Assembly (NCBI GenBank): GCA_014529385.2
Contig: CM043971.1
Location: forward strand, 82,689,340 to 82,753,339
Origin: Adiantum capillus-veneris
Taxonomy: Eukaryota > Streptophyta > Polypodiopsida > Polypodiales > Pteridaceae
Direction of reading: 5' to 3'
Length of the DNA: 64,000 bases
Shown here piece by piece: positions 1 through 11,544 of the stretch. The stretch's first letter is position 1. Every line of letters begins with the position of its first letter. The notes beneath the pieces are model-generated. The model did no database searches, was not told the origin of the DNA, and saw only the letters and a program-made list of their open reading frames with translations. The position numbers and the translations under genes are program-made.

Positions 1-1
1 G

Positions 2-1321
2 AATCCAGTCGCAGCCTCAATCAAAGGAACATATGAGGTCTATAAAGCATTGGAGAAGAATAACAAGGACCTCGAGCTCGAGTTAAAGCTGGAGCAATCT
101 CAATGCAGGGACCTGTCTTTGATGCAGGTCCAAAGGGAAGAAGAGCTCCTAAAAGAAATAGCTGAGCTCAAAAGAGTTAACCAGCTCCTGAGAGAAGGAA
201 AGCCGGAAACGCAGGAAGAGTCAGGCACTTCAGAGCCACCGCAAAGAGATATACCCTCAGTGTCGTTTGCTGAATTGGAGACTCAGTCCACAGCAGAGCT
301 GAGTGGTGAAGATGATTTTCAGATAAACATTACAGATGTAGACACAGTGCCCATGGTCCAGCTACCAAAAGCTGAAGAAGATGCACTGAAAGAAAAGATC
401 ACACAAGAGGTGGATGAGTAGTGGAAAGCCACGATGGATTGGAAGTTGAGAGTTCTTCACTTTGTCAATGTCACTCAACTCACTCCCAATCAGATCAATG
501 CGCAATGGCATCTTCAATCCCTGCCATACCCCTTGATAAAGGTGGAGTTACTCCAAGTAAAAGATAGGCTGTACGTAGACATGCAAACAGATGGCGCAGA
601 TAAAGACCAACCAAAGTGGAGGTTGAGCTGGTTGAACAAGAATCCGAGGTATTTTATTCTGTTCATAAGAGCACCTGCAGCCCTGCAAAGAGATCCCACT
701 TTTTGTCTTGTACCAAGAGTAAGGACTTGGCAAGACCATGAGGCACTGACGAAGAAGCGGCCAACCTGGCTGAACTACCCAAGACTGCCAGCTCCAGAGA
801 AAGGACAAGCCATAGAGGAATACATGGTGAAAACCCTAACGGGCGCCATGTCTTTCTTCCAAAGTCTACCGGATCTCTCTTATGCAGTGTTATATAAAAT
901 ATGCTGAACGCTGCTCACTTGTATTGAAGTTTTTCATGAGCCAGAGCAAGCAGGCGCCCCGTGGATGTCATTCCTCGAGGGAAATAAAGGGTTATGCTAT
1001 GATCTCAGTGGTCAGCTTTTCGAAGAAGTCCACTATGGCTTCTACACCCGGTGTATATTCTTACCATCACATAATATGTTGGCATTTGAGGAAGCTTTCT
1101 ACACGGGATTCTTCACTTGGCCAACGAAAATATTTGCACCAGTGATTAGCAACCTCACCTCAAGATTTGTACGCTACTCAGCGAAGGAGCTGAAGAATAG
1201 AGTGACCATGCAGTTTTTGCAAGTGCAAGATAAAGAAAGAAAAATCAGATACCAGAAGGCACTGAATGCACTTAAAGACCGCCTCGCCAGCCGCCAGCCC
1301 AAAGACTATTTCAACCCATAA
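2..1321 (+). pseudogene. Unrecognised ORF of an LTR element, two in-frame stops
   Basis: One reading frame is open from the window edge to a TAA at 1319-1321, except for TAG at 419-421 and TGA at 905-907. The three blocks are in phase, so they look like one protein of at least 437 codons. The first block (from about base 50) is charged and heptad-like (LELELKLEQ, EEELLKEIAELKRVNQLL), probably a coiled coil. The second holds many W and P residues (WRLSWLNKNPRYFILFIRAP). The third contains MSFLEGNKGLCYDLSGQLF and a basic helical tail. I do not recognise the family. A purine-rich tract and an LTR start follow 40 bases downstream, so it is most likely the last ORF of an LTR retroelement. The stops could be decay or readthrough; decay is simpler. 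Confidence 0.5.
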
Positions 1322-1345
1322 ATTTGTTTCAAGGGATGACACAGG

Positions 1346-1750
1346 CGAGGAGGGGGGAAATGTTAGCAGCAAGTTAACACGGATACCATTTTTCGGAGTT
1401 CTCTTTGTAAAACACTTATTATTTTGATAAATCGGGAATATTGTAACTCTTATTTTCTTGGATAAACTCGGTTATGAGCCGGGGCTACAAGCTTCCAGAT
1501 TGTATTAGCCTGTCATTACCCATCTTTGGTAGAACTCCAAATTATTAGTTTTGACCACTCAAAAACCTTGGCTAAGGTATAAAAGCCAATTTTTGTAAGT
1601 TTTGGATAATGAAATACACAGCGTGAGCTAACGGCACTCACTCCTCTCCTTCTCGCGCTTCCTACTCCCTCCCCGGTTGTCACATTGCAGTCGCGTTTGT
1701 TACATTGCAACCACATGTAAGAGCTCTACGCATTGACGTAAGCAATTCAC
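1346..1750 (+). repeat. Polypurine tract and probable 3' LTR
   Basis: A purine run (AGGCGAGGAGGGGGGAAA, ending at 1360) is followed by TGTTAGCAGC at 1361, the usual layout of a polypurine tract and LTR start. A TATA-like TATAAAAG lies at 1578-1585, about 215 bases into the LTR. The right edge is uncertain: the best CA end is near 1750 (AATTCACA). A sequence resembling a primer site (TGGCGTCGCCGACCC, 1767-1781) follows, which would be odd after a 3' LTR. No second LTR copy is in the window. Confidence 0.5.
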
Positions 1751-2261
1751 AGTATTTCGTAGCTTTTGGCGTCGCCGACCCATGGCATAATTTCAGCATA
1801 ATTAGGAATGTACACTTTAAAATAAAAAACTAAGCATAGGTGGGGTATTGGGGCATCATTGCTAAGCATTTAGATGCATTCTGGGTCGAAAACAACTAGG
1901 TCAAAAATCCACTGCTATTAATAATCGCGGTTTTGGAACTTGACTTAAAGTGGGTTTGAGACCATAAGCATGTCTGCTTAGGTCTTATAAACATGTCCTA
2001 GAAGTTTCATTACGTTTGGATGTCATTTGATGATGTAACGGATGTGATTTGTTTGCCGATGAGCGATTGGCTTTTGGTGATTTCAGTCACTTGAGTGTAG
2101 CTTGAGTTAGATGCGAGTTGTTAGTTGTTTTTTGAGAGATTGATAACCTCTTGTAGCCTCTATGCACTAGTTGAGTCAGCTTCATCCCATGGATTGACAA
2201 TTTAATCGTGGTTCTCGCGCTAATACTGCAATAAGATAGGATGGTGAGGTTAGACATGCGT
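1751..2261. other. No gene recognised
   Basis: AT-rich sequence between the left LTR and the truncated Copia remnant. No coding similarity or clear repeat was seen apart from the primer-site-like motif at 1767-1781. Confidence 0.5.
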
Positions 2262-3470
2262 CCCACACCTTCACAGAACTCTAAGTCCACTTGTTTCAAA
2301 CCTTGGTAGAAGCTTCTTTGTTTGAAGGATTTGCATTCCTTTGGCACTCATATGCCCAAGCCGGTAGTGCCACACCGCATTGTTAACTTCTGTAGTTGTT
2401 GCACAAGCTGAAGATTGCAAGCCAACAGTACACAAGTAAAGTGTACCAACCTTTTCTCCTTTGGCAACCACCAAAGGTCCCTTTGAGATCTTCCACCGTT
2501 TGTTTCCGAATGCAATGTTGTGACCTTCATCGTCCAATTGTCTTATAGAGATCAATTTTTTGCAAAGAGAAGGAACATGCCTAACATCTTTAAGTTTCCA
2601 TTCATTTTTGTTAGCAGTTTTGACACAAACTGTACCTTTACCGAAAATTTCAAAAGCTTCATCATCTCCCAAGTATAAATACCCAAAATTACCTTTGGTG
2701 TAATCTTAGAAATGTTTCTTGTGTGGTGTCGCATGGAATGAAGCCCTGGAATCTACTATCCAAGAATCAGACACATTGACTAATGAAAGAATTAGAGCAT
2801 CTTGCTCTACTTTACCTGCCACATTGGCCTCCGATGTTGGCTTGTTGTCTTGATACTCCGCCTTCTTCTTCTTCTTGGACCAACAATCCTTCTTGACGTG
2901 GCCCTTCTTGACACAATTCCAACATTCAAGAGGAACTGACTTTGTGCGTGACTTGCTCCTCCTTGAGCGATCATGACCCTTTTGGTTTTTGAACCTCTCC
3001 TTAGGTCTTCCTCTTGTTTCCACTAATAGTGCAGCACTTGATGATTCTTCTGTGCTTCTCGTTTTCATTTCCTCGCTTAGGAGAACACCCACAACATCAT
3101 CAAAATTAAGAGTATTTGTGCCATAGATAGAATTACTTACAACCATAACAAGGCTATCCCAACTATCTGATAGAGTTGATAGTATAAGGAGAGCTTGCAT
3201 TGCATCATCGAAATTGATTTCACTGACCAAAGTTGACTTATATTGGTGTTAAAGTCATTTAGGTGTTCTACAACTAAACCATTCTCTGCCATCTTTAGAT
3301 TGAACAAGCGTTTCATGAGAAATACCTTATTGGATGCTAATGGTTTCTTGTAGAGGCTATCAAGTGACTTCATCAAGTCCTTCGTAGTCTTCATCTTAGA
3401 ACCGTTGAAAGCCACCGTTGACACCAAGCTTAGCTGGATTGTTCCTAATGCCTTTCAGTCAAGGACAATC
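2262..3470 (-). pseudogene. Copia gag-protease remnant, truncated
   Basis: Read on the minus strand, 3427-3137 resembles Copia Gag (DLMKSLDSLYKKPLASNKVFLMKRLFNLKM). The frame 3230-2706 gives more Gag plus a CCHC zinc knuckle (CWNCVKKGHVKKDC) and the start of a retroviral-type protease (WIVDSRASFHATP). The active-site DSGA is changed to DSRA. The frame continues past a TAA at 2706-2708 into 2672-2271, with the rest of the protease and a GAG-pre-integrase segment (WHYRLGHMSAKGMQIL). A frameshift separates the first two blocks. Integrase, reverse transcriptase and RNase H are absent, so the element was truncated near 2262. Its primer site and 5' LTR lie just to the right. Confidence 0.85.
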
Positions 3471-3685
3471 CATGCTTCATCTGCCATTATTCCGAGCTTC
3501 TTTGCAAGACTTCCTAGAGGAAAATAAAGGTCCTTCTGGTAGAGATAGTCTTTCAATCTGCATCTTCTAGTGTTAGTAGTTATTTCCATTGAACTTCTCG
3601 ATCTTGAGCTTCCCTTCCTCCACCATTACTCCCACTCAATTCAAGGAATCCTTTCCTTGAGATACTTTAGCTATGAGCAAACCTT

Positions 3686-3697
3686 GCTCAGATACCA
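3686..3697 (-). other. Primer binding site, tRNA-iMet type
   Basis: The minus strand reads TGGTATCTGAGC directly after the LTR end, two bases in. This matches the initiator-Met primer site of plant Copia elements (TGGTATCAGAGC) with one change. Confidence 0.8.
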
Positions 3698-3784
3698 ATT
3701 GTTAGGGAATATGATGTAGCTAAGTAGATAGTTGAGTAGATTACTTAATGGAGAGAGATAAATTTCACACACGAGAGATTATAG

Positions 3785-3786
<2 letters not shown>

Positions 3787-3855
<69 letters not shown>
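3787..3855. repeat. (GA)n microsatellite
   Basis: About 70 bp of nearly pure GA dinucleotide inside the minus-strand Copia LTR. Confidence 0.95.
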
Positions 3856-3858
<3 letters not shown>

Positions 3859-4003
3859 TCACACACGATATACGTGGTTCACCCAGTGTGGGCTACATCC
3901 ACGGGAAAGCAGCCACTCAATGGCTTTAGTACTTCAAACAAGAAGTAAGTTACAAAGGGATTATACCCTTTTGGAGCCCCCCCTTGCTTCACTCTCACCA
4001 CCT

Positions 4004-4230
4004 TGTTACCATATACATGTGGTAGTGATGTGTGTGAACACACTAGGACCGTCGGGGCATTTTTTCCCTCTTTAGGAGGTTTTTCCCCCCTAGCATTGTA
4101 CATACGCCCATCACTCTAGGGCTATCTATCTTTCCATTGCACACTAAGTAATACACTCTCTATTGTGTGCCTTGAGCTTCCTTCGTCTTCTCCAAGCTGT
4201 GTGCATTTCTCTGCAACCCTAATTCCAACA
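4004..4230 (+). repeat. Copia 5' LTR
   Basis: 227 bp, TGTTACC...TTCCAACA, nearly identical to the 3' copy at 8935-9160. A diverged copy of the same LTR lies at 59293-59520 on the minus strand. Confidence 0.95.
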
Positions 4231-4232
4231 AT

Positions 4233-4242
4233 TGGTATCAGA
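4233..4242 (+). other. Primer binding site, tRNA-iMet
   Basis: TGGTATCAGA begins two bases after the 5' LTR; this is complementary to the 3' end of plant initiator-Met tRNA. Confidence 0.9.
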
Positions 4243-4592
4243 AAAGGTTGCATCCTCCCGGGCTTAGCCGCCAGCTGCTCCAGTACATGCCTGCTCACTT
4301 TCTCCAATTTTAGTGAGCTTTGGCGAGCGTTCACAGGTCGACAAATATTTCGGGACCACTCGTAGAGCTTGGTCTGCTCGGATTTTTGATTTGGGCTCAT
4401 TTCGGCCTCCGTTTCCACTACAGGCAATACTGCACAGGCTACTTCGTCATTCTGTGCAAATTTTTTGTCAGTGCCGTTTTCTGCATAACAGGTGCCTTAT
4501 AGTCTACTACGGTTTGTGCTATATAGAACGTGTTGTTCCCGCTCCATTTCTCCTATTTTCAGGCAGTGTTCACATCAGGTGCATCATTTACC

Positions 4593-5640
4593 ATGGTTGA
4601 CAACAACAAAACAGATGTGTTCAAGATGTTTGCTGCTGAGGACAGGTTGGATGGGGACAACTACGCTATGTGGGCTTCTATGATGCAACATGTTCTTGTG
4701 TCAAAGGGCGTCTGGAACATTGTGCAGGGCATTGATGTACGTCCTGGTTCTGAGGATGTAGGCGATGTTGAGGATGTTGCAGGTCTTGCTGCTGTTAGAG
4801 TTGTTTTGCCTACTGCAGAACAAGCTCATTGGGATGTAAAAAGGATGCACAGGCTCATGCATTGATTGTGTTGTCTATGAAGCGCACCATTGTTTTTCAA
4901 CAAAATCTGCAAAACAGGCTTGGGATATTTTGGCTAGTCTTTATGCAAGTCGCAATGAGGCTAAAATTGCTTTGCTGCGTAAAGAGCTGCAGTCCAAGAT
5001 TATGCATGAGGAAGATGATATGGACACTTTCCTTGCTAGTGTCAAGGATATCAATGAGCAACTTATTTCTGCAGGTGAAGTCATTTCAGACAGTTCCCTT
5101 GTGCAGACTGTTCTTGATGCCTTCCCAGATTCTTACCAGACTTTTGCTAGTACTTGGAGACTTATGACCCAAGGAAATCCAAATGTTGTCAAGTTTGATG
5201 CATTATGCACATTGCTGTTGCAAGAGTCACTTTTCAGAAAAAACAGGACTAGACAACGTGCAGTTGAACAGGCTTTTATTGCTTCTCAAAGAAAGGGTGG
5301 TAACAGCAATGTAGCCACTTCTTATGGTTCTGCTGCGAGTGGCAAAACTTTTGTTCCTAATGCTTCTGCTGGCAGCACTTCATCTGGAAATTTTGGTGAT
5401 AAGGGCAAAAAGAAGATGCGTTGCCATTATTGTAAAGCTAATGATCACTTGATCAAGTAGTGTCCTAAGCTGAAAGCCAAAGAGGCTAAGAAGAAAGAGG
5501 GTGGTTCCACTGCAAATGCTGGTTCCACTACAAATGCAGCCATTGTTGAGTCTTCTGTGAAAGGAGACCGTGTTGCTGATGTTGATGCAGAATGGGCTTT
5601 TAGCGCAGAGTGCACTTACAATCCTGTTGTCCATGATGCA
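4593..5640 (+). pseudogene. Copia Gag, frameshifted
   Basis: ATG at 4593 sits in the favourable context TACCATGG and starts MVDNNKTDVFKMFAAEDRLDG, with the NYAMW motif typical of Copia Gag. The frame slips near 4830 and again near 4890, after which QAWDILASLYASRNEAK continues to a CCHC zinc knuckle (CHYCKANDHLIK). A TAG at 5458-5460 falls inside the knuckle, where the last-Cys region continues as CPKLKAKEAKKK. CAG to TAG would explain this stop. Gag would package the element RNA; this copy cannot give a full-length protein. Confidence 0.85.
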
Positions 5641-7419
5641 TGCTTGTCAGTTGCTGCAGATTCACATGTGTGGTATCGACAGTGGTGCTACAAAGCACAT
5701 TACCTCACATCGTGAATTGTTTACCTCTCTTGAGTCTGTCCCTCATGGGAATTTAGTCACTTGTGCCAACAATGCCTCTTATCTAGTTCAAGGAGTTGGA
5801 AAGATTGTGCTTACTACTGCTAATGGCAGTTCTTTCACACTTGTTGATGGACTTTATGTACCTGGGATCAAGAAGAATCTCTTGTCTGTATCCGCACACT
5901 TGCTAGACTTGGACTTGTAGTCAAATTTGTGGATGACAGATGTACAATTCATGATCTCAGTTTTGGTGATGAAATTGTTGCATCCGGCCTTTTGTGATGT
6001 GGGCTATATAAGCACACTTTGTATGACAAGTGTGGAAAAAATTTTGCAAATGATGTTGCAGATTCAAGGGCTATTTCAGATGCAAAACTTTGGCATGCAC
6101 GTTTTGGTCATCTGAATTTTGCCAGTTTGCTGTGTTTGCAGAAATCTGATATGGTTGCTTCTTTGCTGCCTCTTGAAGTACCTGTCAAACATGTTTGTGA
6201 AGGCTGTATTTTGGGTAAGATGCAACGTTCTAAGTTTCCAAAGGATGGTTCAGTTCGGGCCACATGCAGGTTGCAGCTTGTGCATAGTGATGTTTGTGGG
6301 CCCATGCAAACTCCGTCCTTGGGCAATTACCTGTACTTCGTGACTTTCATTGATGATTACTCCAGGCATGCATGGGTATTTCCTCTTAAAGCGAAGTCCG
6401 AAGTTTTTATGTGCTTCAAACAATTTCTGGCTATGGCTGAAAATGTCTCGAAATGTACTATGGGCACCCTCCGTTCCGATCGAGGGGGGGAGTATATGTC
6501 TCATGAATTTAATGCATTTCTGGCTAGTCGTGGGATAAAACACCAATGTACAGTGCCTTATACACCTCAACAAAATGGTGTTGCTGAGAGGAAAAACAGG
6601 TCACTTACAGAAATTGCACGATGTATGGTCAAAAGTGAAGCTTTACCGCATTCTTTTTGGCGTGAGGCCATCATGTGTGCCACTTATGTACTTAACAGGT
6701 GTCCTACGAACGCTTTGCAGTCTATTACTCCATATGAAGCATGGAATGATAGAAAGCCTTCTATTGAGCACATGCCTGTTTTTGGCTGTTTGGCATATGC
6801 TTTGGTGCCACAAATACAACACATAAAATTGGATGATAAGGCTGTCAAATGTTATTTTGTTGGTTATAGTGCTCAAAGTAAAGGTTACAGGTTGTATCAT
6901 TCGCAAACAAAATGTATTCTGGTTTCACGGGATGTAATGTTTGTGGAAGACTCTGTTCAGCCCTTGCTGTCATGTACTAGAGACAGTAATGTAAGCTCAC
7001 AGAACATTCATGACACTTTGTTGCCTCTTTTCAGTGGTGGAAATACAAATGTAAGTTCCAATGAGGCAAATGTACAGCCTATGGGGGTTTCTGAAAACGT
7101 TGCAGATCAGTCTATCACTGATGCAGATGTACATGATGTACTTGATGACGAAAGGGCTGAAAATGAGCAAGCTAGAGGTATGCCTAAATGGCTGGTGCAC
7201 ACTTTGCATGACAATAAATTGGATGCACCTTTGTCTAGTCGTACTCGTTCAGGCTCTCACCATGCATCTTATGCATCAGATTGTTATGCTTTGGCTATGT
7301 CTAGCTTACATGATGTTGAGGGGCCTCTGTTGTTTGATGAAGCACATAATTCAAAAAATTGGATGGCTGCCATGCAATCAGAATATGATGCACTCATAGA
7401 AAATGACACATGGACTTAA
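5641..7419 (+). pseudogene. Copia protease and integrase
   Basis: The protease active site DSGATKHIT lies near 5680, followed by VDGLYVPGIKKNLLSVS. A frameshift near 5895 and a TGA at 5995-5997 separate it from the integrase. From 6019 the frame is long and open: HARFGH with KHVCEGCILGK is the HHCC zinc domain. The catalytic core shows LVHSDVCGPM, SDRGGEY and PQQNGVAERKN, so the DDE residues are intact. The frame ends at TAA 7417-7419, but the next block continues in phase, so this is a nonsense codon within pol and not a true end. Confidence 0.9.
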
Positions 7420-7425
7420 TGTGAT

Positions 7426-8859
7426 TTGCCTCCTAGCAAAAAGGCCATTGGTACGAAGCGGGTTTACAAGTTGAAACGCAAGCCGGATGGTGAGATCGAT
7501 CGCCATAAGGCTCGACTTGTTGCAAAGGGTTATGCACAGCAAAAAGGCATAGATTATGAAGAGACTTTTGCTCCCACTTGTCGTATGACTACTGTGCATT
7601 TTCTATGTGCATTGGCAGCTCATTTTGGTTGGGATGTACATCAATCAGACATTGTTACTGCTTTCTTGAATGGTGACATATTTGAGGAAGTTTATGTAAC
7701 ACAGCCTCGTGGTTTTGTCATAAAAGGACAAGAGGACAAAGTGTGCAAATGTAACAAGGCTTTGTATGGGTTGAAGCAATCTCCTCGTGCTTGGTACGAG
7801 AAAGGTGACACTCATTTGGTCAAACAAGGCTTTCGTAACAGTCCAACAGAAAGTACATTGTATGTAAAGCGTGAGGGTGATGTACTTCTCATTGTGGTTC
7901 TTTATGTTGATGATTTGCTGATCACTGGACCAAATGAGAGACATATTGCTGAATTTAAGGCTGATTTGAATGCTACTTTCAAGATGAAAGATTTGGGGTT
8001 GTTGCATCATTACTTGTGTATACAGTTTAAGCAGTGTGATGGTAGTATTGCCTTGTGTCAGAAAAGTTACATAGAGACATTGCTATGTAAGTTTGGACTT
8101 GAGGATTGCAAACCTATTTCCACTCCCATGGAAATAGGTTTGAAGTTGAGTCTACATGATGCTGGCGATCCTGCTGATGTCACTCTTTATCAAACTGCTG
8201 TTGGCTGCCTCATTTATGTATGCAACACGAGGCCAGATATTCAGTTTGCAGTCTCACAAGTCAACAGATTTATGCATAGCCCAGGGTCTAAGCATTGGCA
8301 AGCTGTCAAGAAGATTTTCCGCTACCTTAGTGGCACTTTACATCTTGGCTTGTTTTATCCCAAGGGGGGATCATTGCCACCAGACTTACATGCTTCTTCG
8401 GACTCAGATTGGACTAGTTGTTTTGACATGCCAGTGTCCACAAGTGGTTTTTGTTTCATGTTTGGCAGTTCATGTATATCATGGTTGAGCAAGAAGCAAC
8501 CTACTATGGCCACTTCGAGTTGTGAGGCTGAGTACAAGGCAGTCTTCACAGCTACGGTTGAGTGTGTATGGCTCAGACGCCTTATGGTTGATTTGGGTGT
8601 TGGACAGGACACTGCAAACACTATCTGCACTGACAGTCAGAGCGCATTGGCAGTTGCGAGGAACCCAGTTTTTCATGCCCGCACGAAGCACATTGAGGTG
8701 CATTACCACTATGTCAGGGAGAGGCTCTCAGCAGGAGAGATCAGCTTGGCTTATGTGCCAACATAGGACAACCTTGCAGATCTTTTCACAAAGGCATTGT
8801 CTCCTGAGAAGCTTGAAGCTTTCCGCAAAGATTTCGGCTTACTCCCCTTTGTGGACTGA
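7426..8859 (+). pseudogene. Copia reverse transcriptase and RNase H
   Basis: In the same frame as the integrase block. It shows KLKRKPDGEIDRHKARLVAK, the fingers motif FLNGDIFEEVYV, YGLKQSPRAWY and the catalytic VLYVDDLLITG near 7903. RNase H follows, with SSCEAEYKA, DSQSALAVARNP and HARTKHIEV. A TAG at 8764-8766 truncates the frame; the original end is probably TGA at 8857-8859, because YVPT-stop-DNLADLFTKA continues in phase and is the normal Copia C-terminus. Catalytic residues are present; only the nonsense codons disable it. Confidence 0.9.
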
Positions 8860-8934
8860 TCATGTCCTCAAGGCATGGCACTTCCCGTTACTCATGTGCC
8901 AGCTCTCGTTCACCGCATCACTCTAGGGGGGATT

Positions 8935-9160
8935 TGTTACCATATACATGTGGTAGTGATGTGTGTGAATAGACTAGGACCGCTGGGGCATTTTTTCCCT
9001 CTTTAGGAGGTTTTCCCCCCTAGCATTATACATACACCCATCACTCTAGGGCTATCTATCTTTCCATTGCACACTAAGTAATACACTCTCTATTGTGTGC
9101 CTTGAGCTTCCTTTGTCTTCTCCAAGCTGTGTGCGTTTCGCTGCAACCCTAATTCCAACA
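8935..9160 (+). repeat. Copia 3' LTR
   Basis: 226 bp, a few substitutions from the 5' LTR by eye. The purine tract lies immediately upstream, and CACCT follows at 9161-9165. Confidence 0.95.
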
Positions 9161-9577
9161 CACCTCACATCAACTTCACAATGCACCACAATGCATCACA
9201 ATCCATTTTTATGTGTAGAAGAGGCCTCCTTTTATAGGCCAAAAGGCCTGCCCTCTATCATGAGGGGCAGCTGTGTGTAGTTGCCGTTGTGTTGACAAGT
9301 CCAAATTGGACCTTCAATCTGCCCATGTGTGGCCACCCTTGAGAAGACAAGTCCACTTTTGAAATCGGCCACTGGCCATTGAAGTCAGCCACCACCCTTT
9401 CGCCATTGAGTTTCGACCACCGGCCAAACAACCGGCCGTTTTTTGACCAATTTTTGGTCGTCATTCGGCCCTAATATTCTGACGAAAAGGAACATTTTGG
9501 TGCGTGTGAAAATTTTGGTTTTTGGGAGTGATTTTTCTTCACACACGATGGCTTCTTCTCATAACGGGGGCCTTACA

Positions 9578-9870
9578 AATGTGCGGTTTTAATACAAAAA
9601 ATTACAAGGGGTAAATCAGACTCCATACTTAACACTTTTGAACTTTCTCTTCATCGGTCCACATTGGTGATGAAACCTAATCTTAAACACAAACCTAACA
9701 TGTAAACGCAAAACATAAAGCTACTTGTGCCAAGCTTTCAACAACTAACCTTTGCTCCACTTGTAAAGAAACTTCTTAGGATCTTGGAGTCTACCTTGAT
9801 GAAAAAGTAATTGAAGTGATTGATAGAAGGAAGCTTTCTATTGTGGCTCATGATGAGTGTGACTTGTATC
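9578..9870. other. No gene recognised
   Basis: AT-rich spacer between the Copia LTR end and the next decayed pol remnant; nothing distinctive seen. Confidence 0.5.
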
Positions 9871-9923
9871 AATTAATCAATCTTGAATCCAAAGCACTTG
9901 TGATAGATGATGACCCTAAAGCT

Positions 9924-10280
9924 TTGCAAGCCTCATAATGTGCCAAAGGCAACCAACATAGGCTTTCATTTCCAGAGGAGGTCACTTTTTGTCCTCTCAT
10001 ATCTCGGAGTTGGTTCATGCTGATTTAGTAGGCCCTATGGAAGTTGATAGATGATGAAACTATTCTTTGGAAAAGTTTCTTTGGTCATGTCCCATTGCTA
10101 CATGGCACCATCTTGTTTCCAAGGATATGGATATTGGGCTTTCCCAAGCTGCCCAAGATTTGCAAGCCTCATCATGTGCCAAAGGCAACCAACATTGGCA
10201 TTCATTTCTAGAGGAGGCCACTTTTTGTCCTCTCATATTTTGATGTTAGCTCATTTTGATCCACTAGACCCTATGGAAGT
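9924..10280 (+). repeat. Direct duplication, about 120 bp, in Copia remnant
   Basis: The integrase-start segment at about 9924-10044 (TTGCAAGCCTCATAATGTGC to CCCTATGGAAGT) recurs at about 10159-10280 with scattered changes, separated by 114 bp. Confidence 0.85.
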
Positions 10281-11218
10281 GGATTCACTTAGAGGGTCAA
10301 AGTGCTATTTGATATCCTTGTTGATGATTTCTTTAGAAAGACATGTGTGTTTTACTATAACTTTCAAAGTTTTATAAGTTAAGTTTAGAACCAATCTGAA
10401 TCCAAAGTCCCTATTTTGAGAGTAAACAATAGAGGTGAATTTATACCATTTGATTCTTTTCTATGTTGTAAGGCCATTCAAAGGTAAACACCTCTCCCTT
10501 ACACCTCGTGAATAGAATGAAGTTGTGGAGAGAAAAGGCAAGATAGTGAAGGACATAGCGCACACTCTCTTGCATGTTGCCTCTCCCCCTCTCTCATTTT
10601 GGGGTGAAGGTATGGCTACATCAATTTATCTTCTTAGCCACTCTCTCACAAAAGTGGTGGATGGTATCACTCTAGAGGAGGTTTTTATTAACTGGCTATG
10701 TTGCTCATGTTCTTGTTTCACTAAAGAAGATGAGAACTTTGGATGTTGAATCCAAATAGATGATATGCCTCTTTCTCCGAAGAATTTTGGTTTTGTGATC
10801 TTTCCTTGGTGGTTCTTGTTCTCCCCCATGATGCTTTGTTTGATGAGACTAGATTTGGTCATGATTATTTTGGATATTCTTCATCCCATGCTGGAATTGA
10901 CCCATTCCAACATGTCAAGATGGTTCAACATCTTTTAGCATCGTTGTCCTTATCGCCACCATGACCCCTCCAATCCATATTATTGGTTCCTTTTCACCCT
11001 CTCCATCATTGACAATACGAGGACTGTACATTACTAATTCCTACACCTTTTTGTTAATTGATATTAGTGGTACTTATACCATTATATTTTCTACCACACA
11101 TGTGAAGCCCAAGTTTTCTCTTAGGGGGACTCTCATTCTACTTCAAGATCATAGTCTCTTGGAATCTACCATTCATGAGCAAGCTTCTATTCTTTAAATG
11201 ACTTATAGTTCTCAACAA

Positions 11219-11438
11219 ATGAATTATACTTTTACATCACATGCAAATGAACCAAAGTCTATAGAGCAGGCTATGTCTCACTCTCATTGGAGAGAGTCTA
11301 TGATATCTATGATGTCTTCTATTGATATATGAGATGAATTATTCTTTTATAATACATGCAAATGAACCAAAGTCTATAGAGCAGGCTATGTCTCTCTCAT
11401 TAGAGAGAGTCTATGATATCTGAGATGTCTTCTATTGA
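11219..11438 (+). repeat. Tandem duplication, about 108 bp
   Basis: Copies at about 11219-11326 and 11334-11438 share ATGCAAATGAACCAAAGTCT and the end GATGTCTTCTATTGA, with a few substitutions and small indels. Confidence 0.85.
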
Positions 11439-11544
11439 GAATAATGATACTTGGAATTTTTTTCCTCGTCCATTCCACAAGAAGATAATAGGTGTGATGT
11501 GGCAATTCAAAGAGAAGTTTTAGTCAGATGGCTCTTTGGACAAA

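Larger units (their letters stand above)
4004..9160 (+). mobile_element. Ty1/Copia retrotransposon, complete ends, decayed ORF
   Basis: The element is 5,157 bp with LTRs at 4004-4230 and 8935-9160, both TGTTACC...TTCCAACA. A tRNA-iMet primer site is at 4233-4242 and a purine tract (CTAGGGGGGAT) lies before the 3' LTR. The 5-bp duplication CACCT flanks it at 3999-4003 and 9161-9165. Domain order is Gag, protease, integrase, reverse transcriptase, RNase H, which defines Copia. It inserted into the LTR of an opposite-strand Copia. Stops and frameshifts mean it cannot make its own proteins now. Confidence 0.95.
3700..9577 (-). repeat. 5' LTR of minus-strand Copia, split by another Copia
   Basis: On the plus strand the LTR starts TGTTAGG at 3700 and ends CCTTACA at 9577, near-perfect inverted ends. 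It is interrupted by the element at 4004-9160 and one copy of its CACCT duplication; without them the LTR is about 716 bp. It contains a (GA)n tract at 3787-3855. The left edge abuts the primer site at 3686-3697, which fixes the orientation. The right edge rests only on the inverted ends. Confidence 0.7.

Noticed and set aside
2-1321. Rescue of in-frame stops by U-to-C RNA editing, known in fern and hornwort organelles
   Set aside because: That editing is organellar; these are nuclear repeats, and mutational decay explains the stops.
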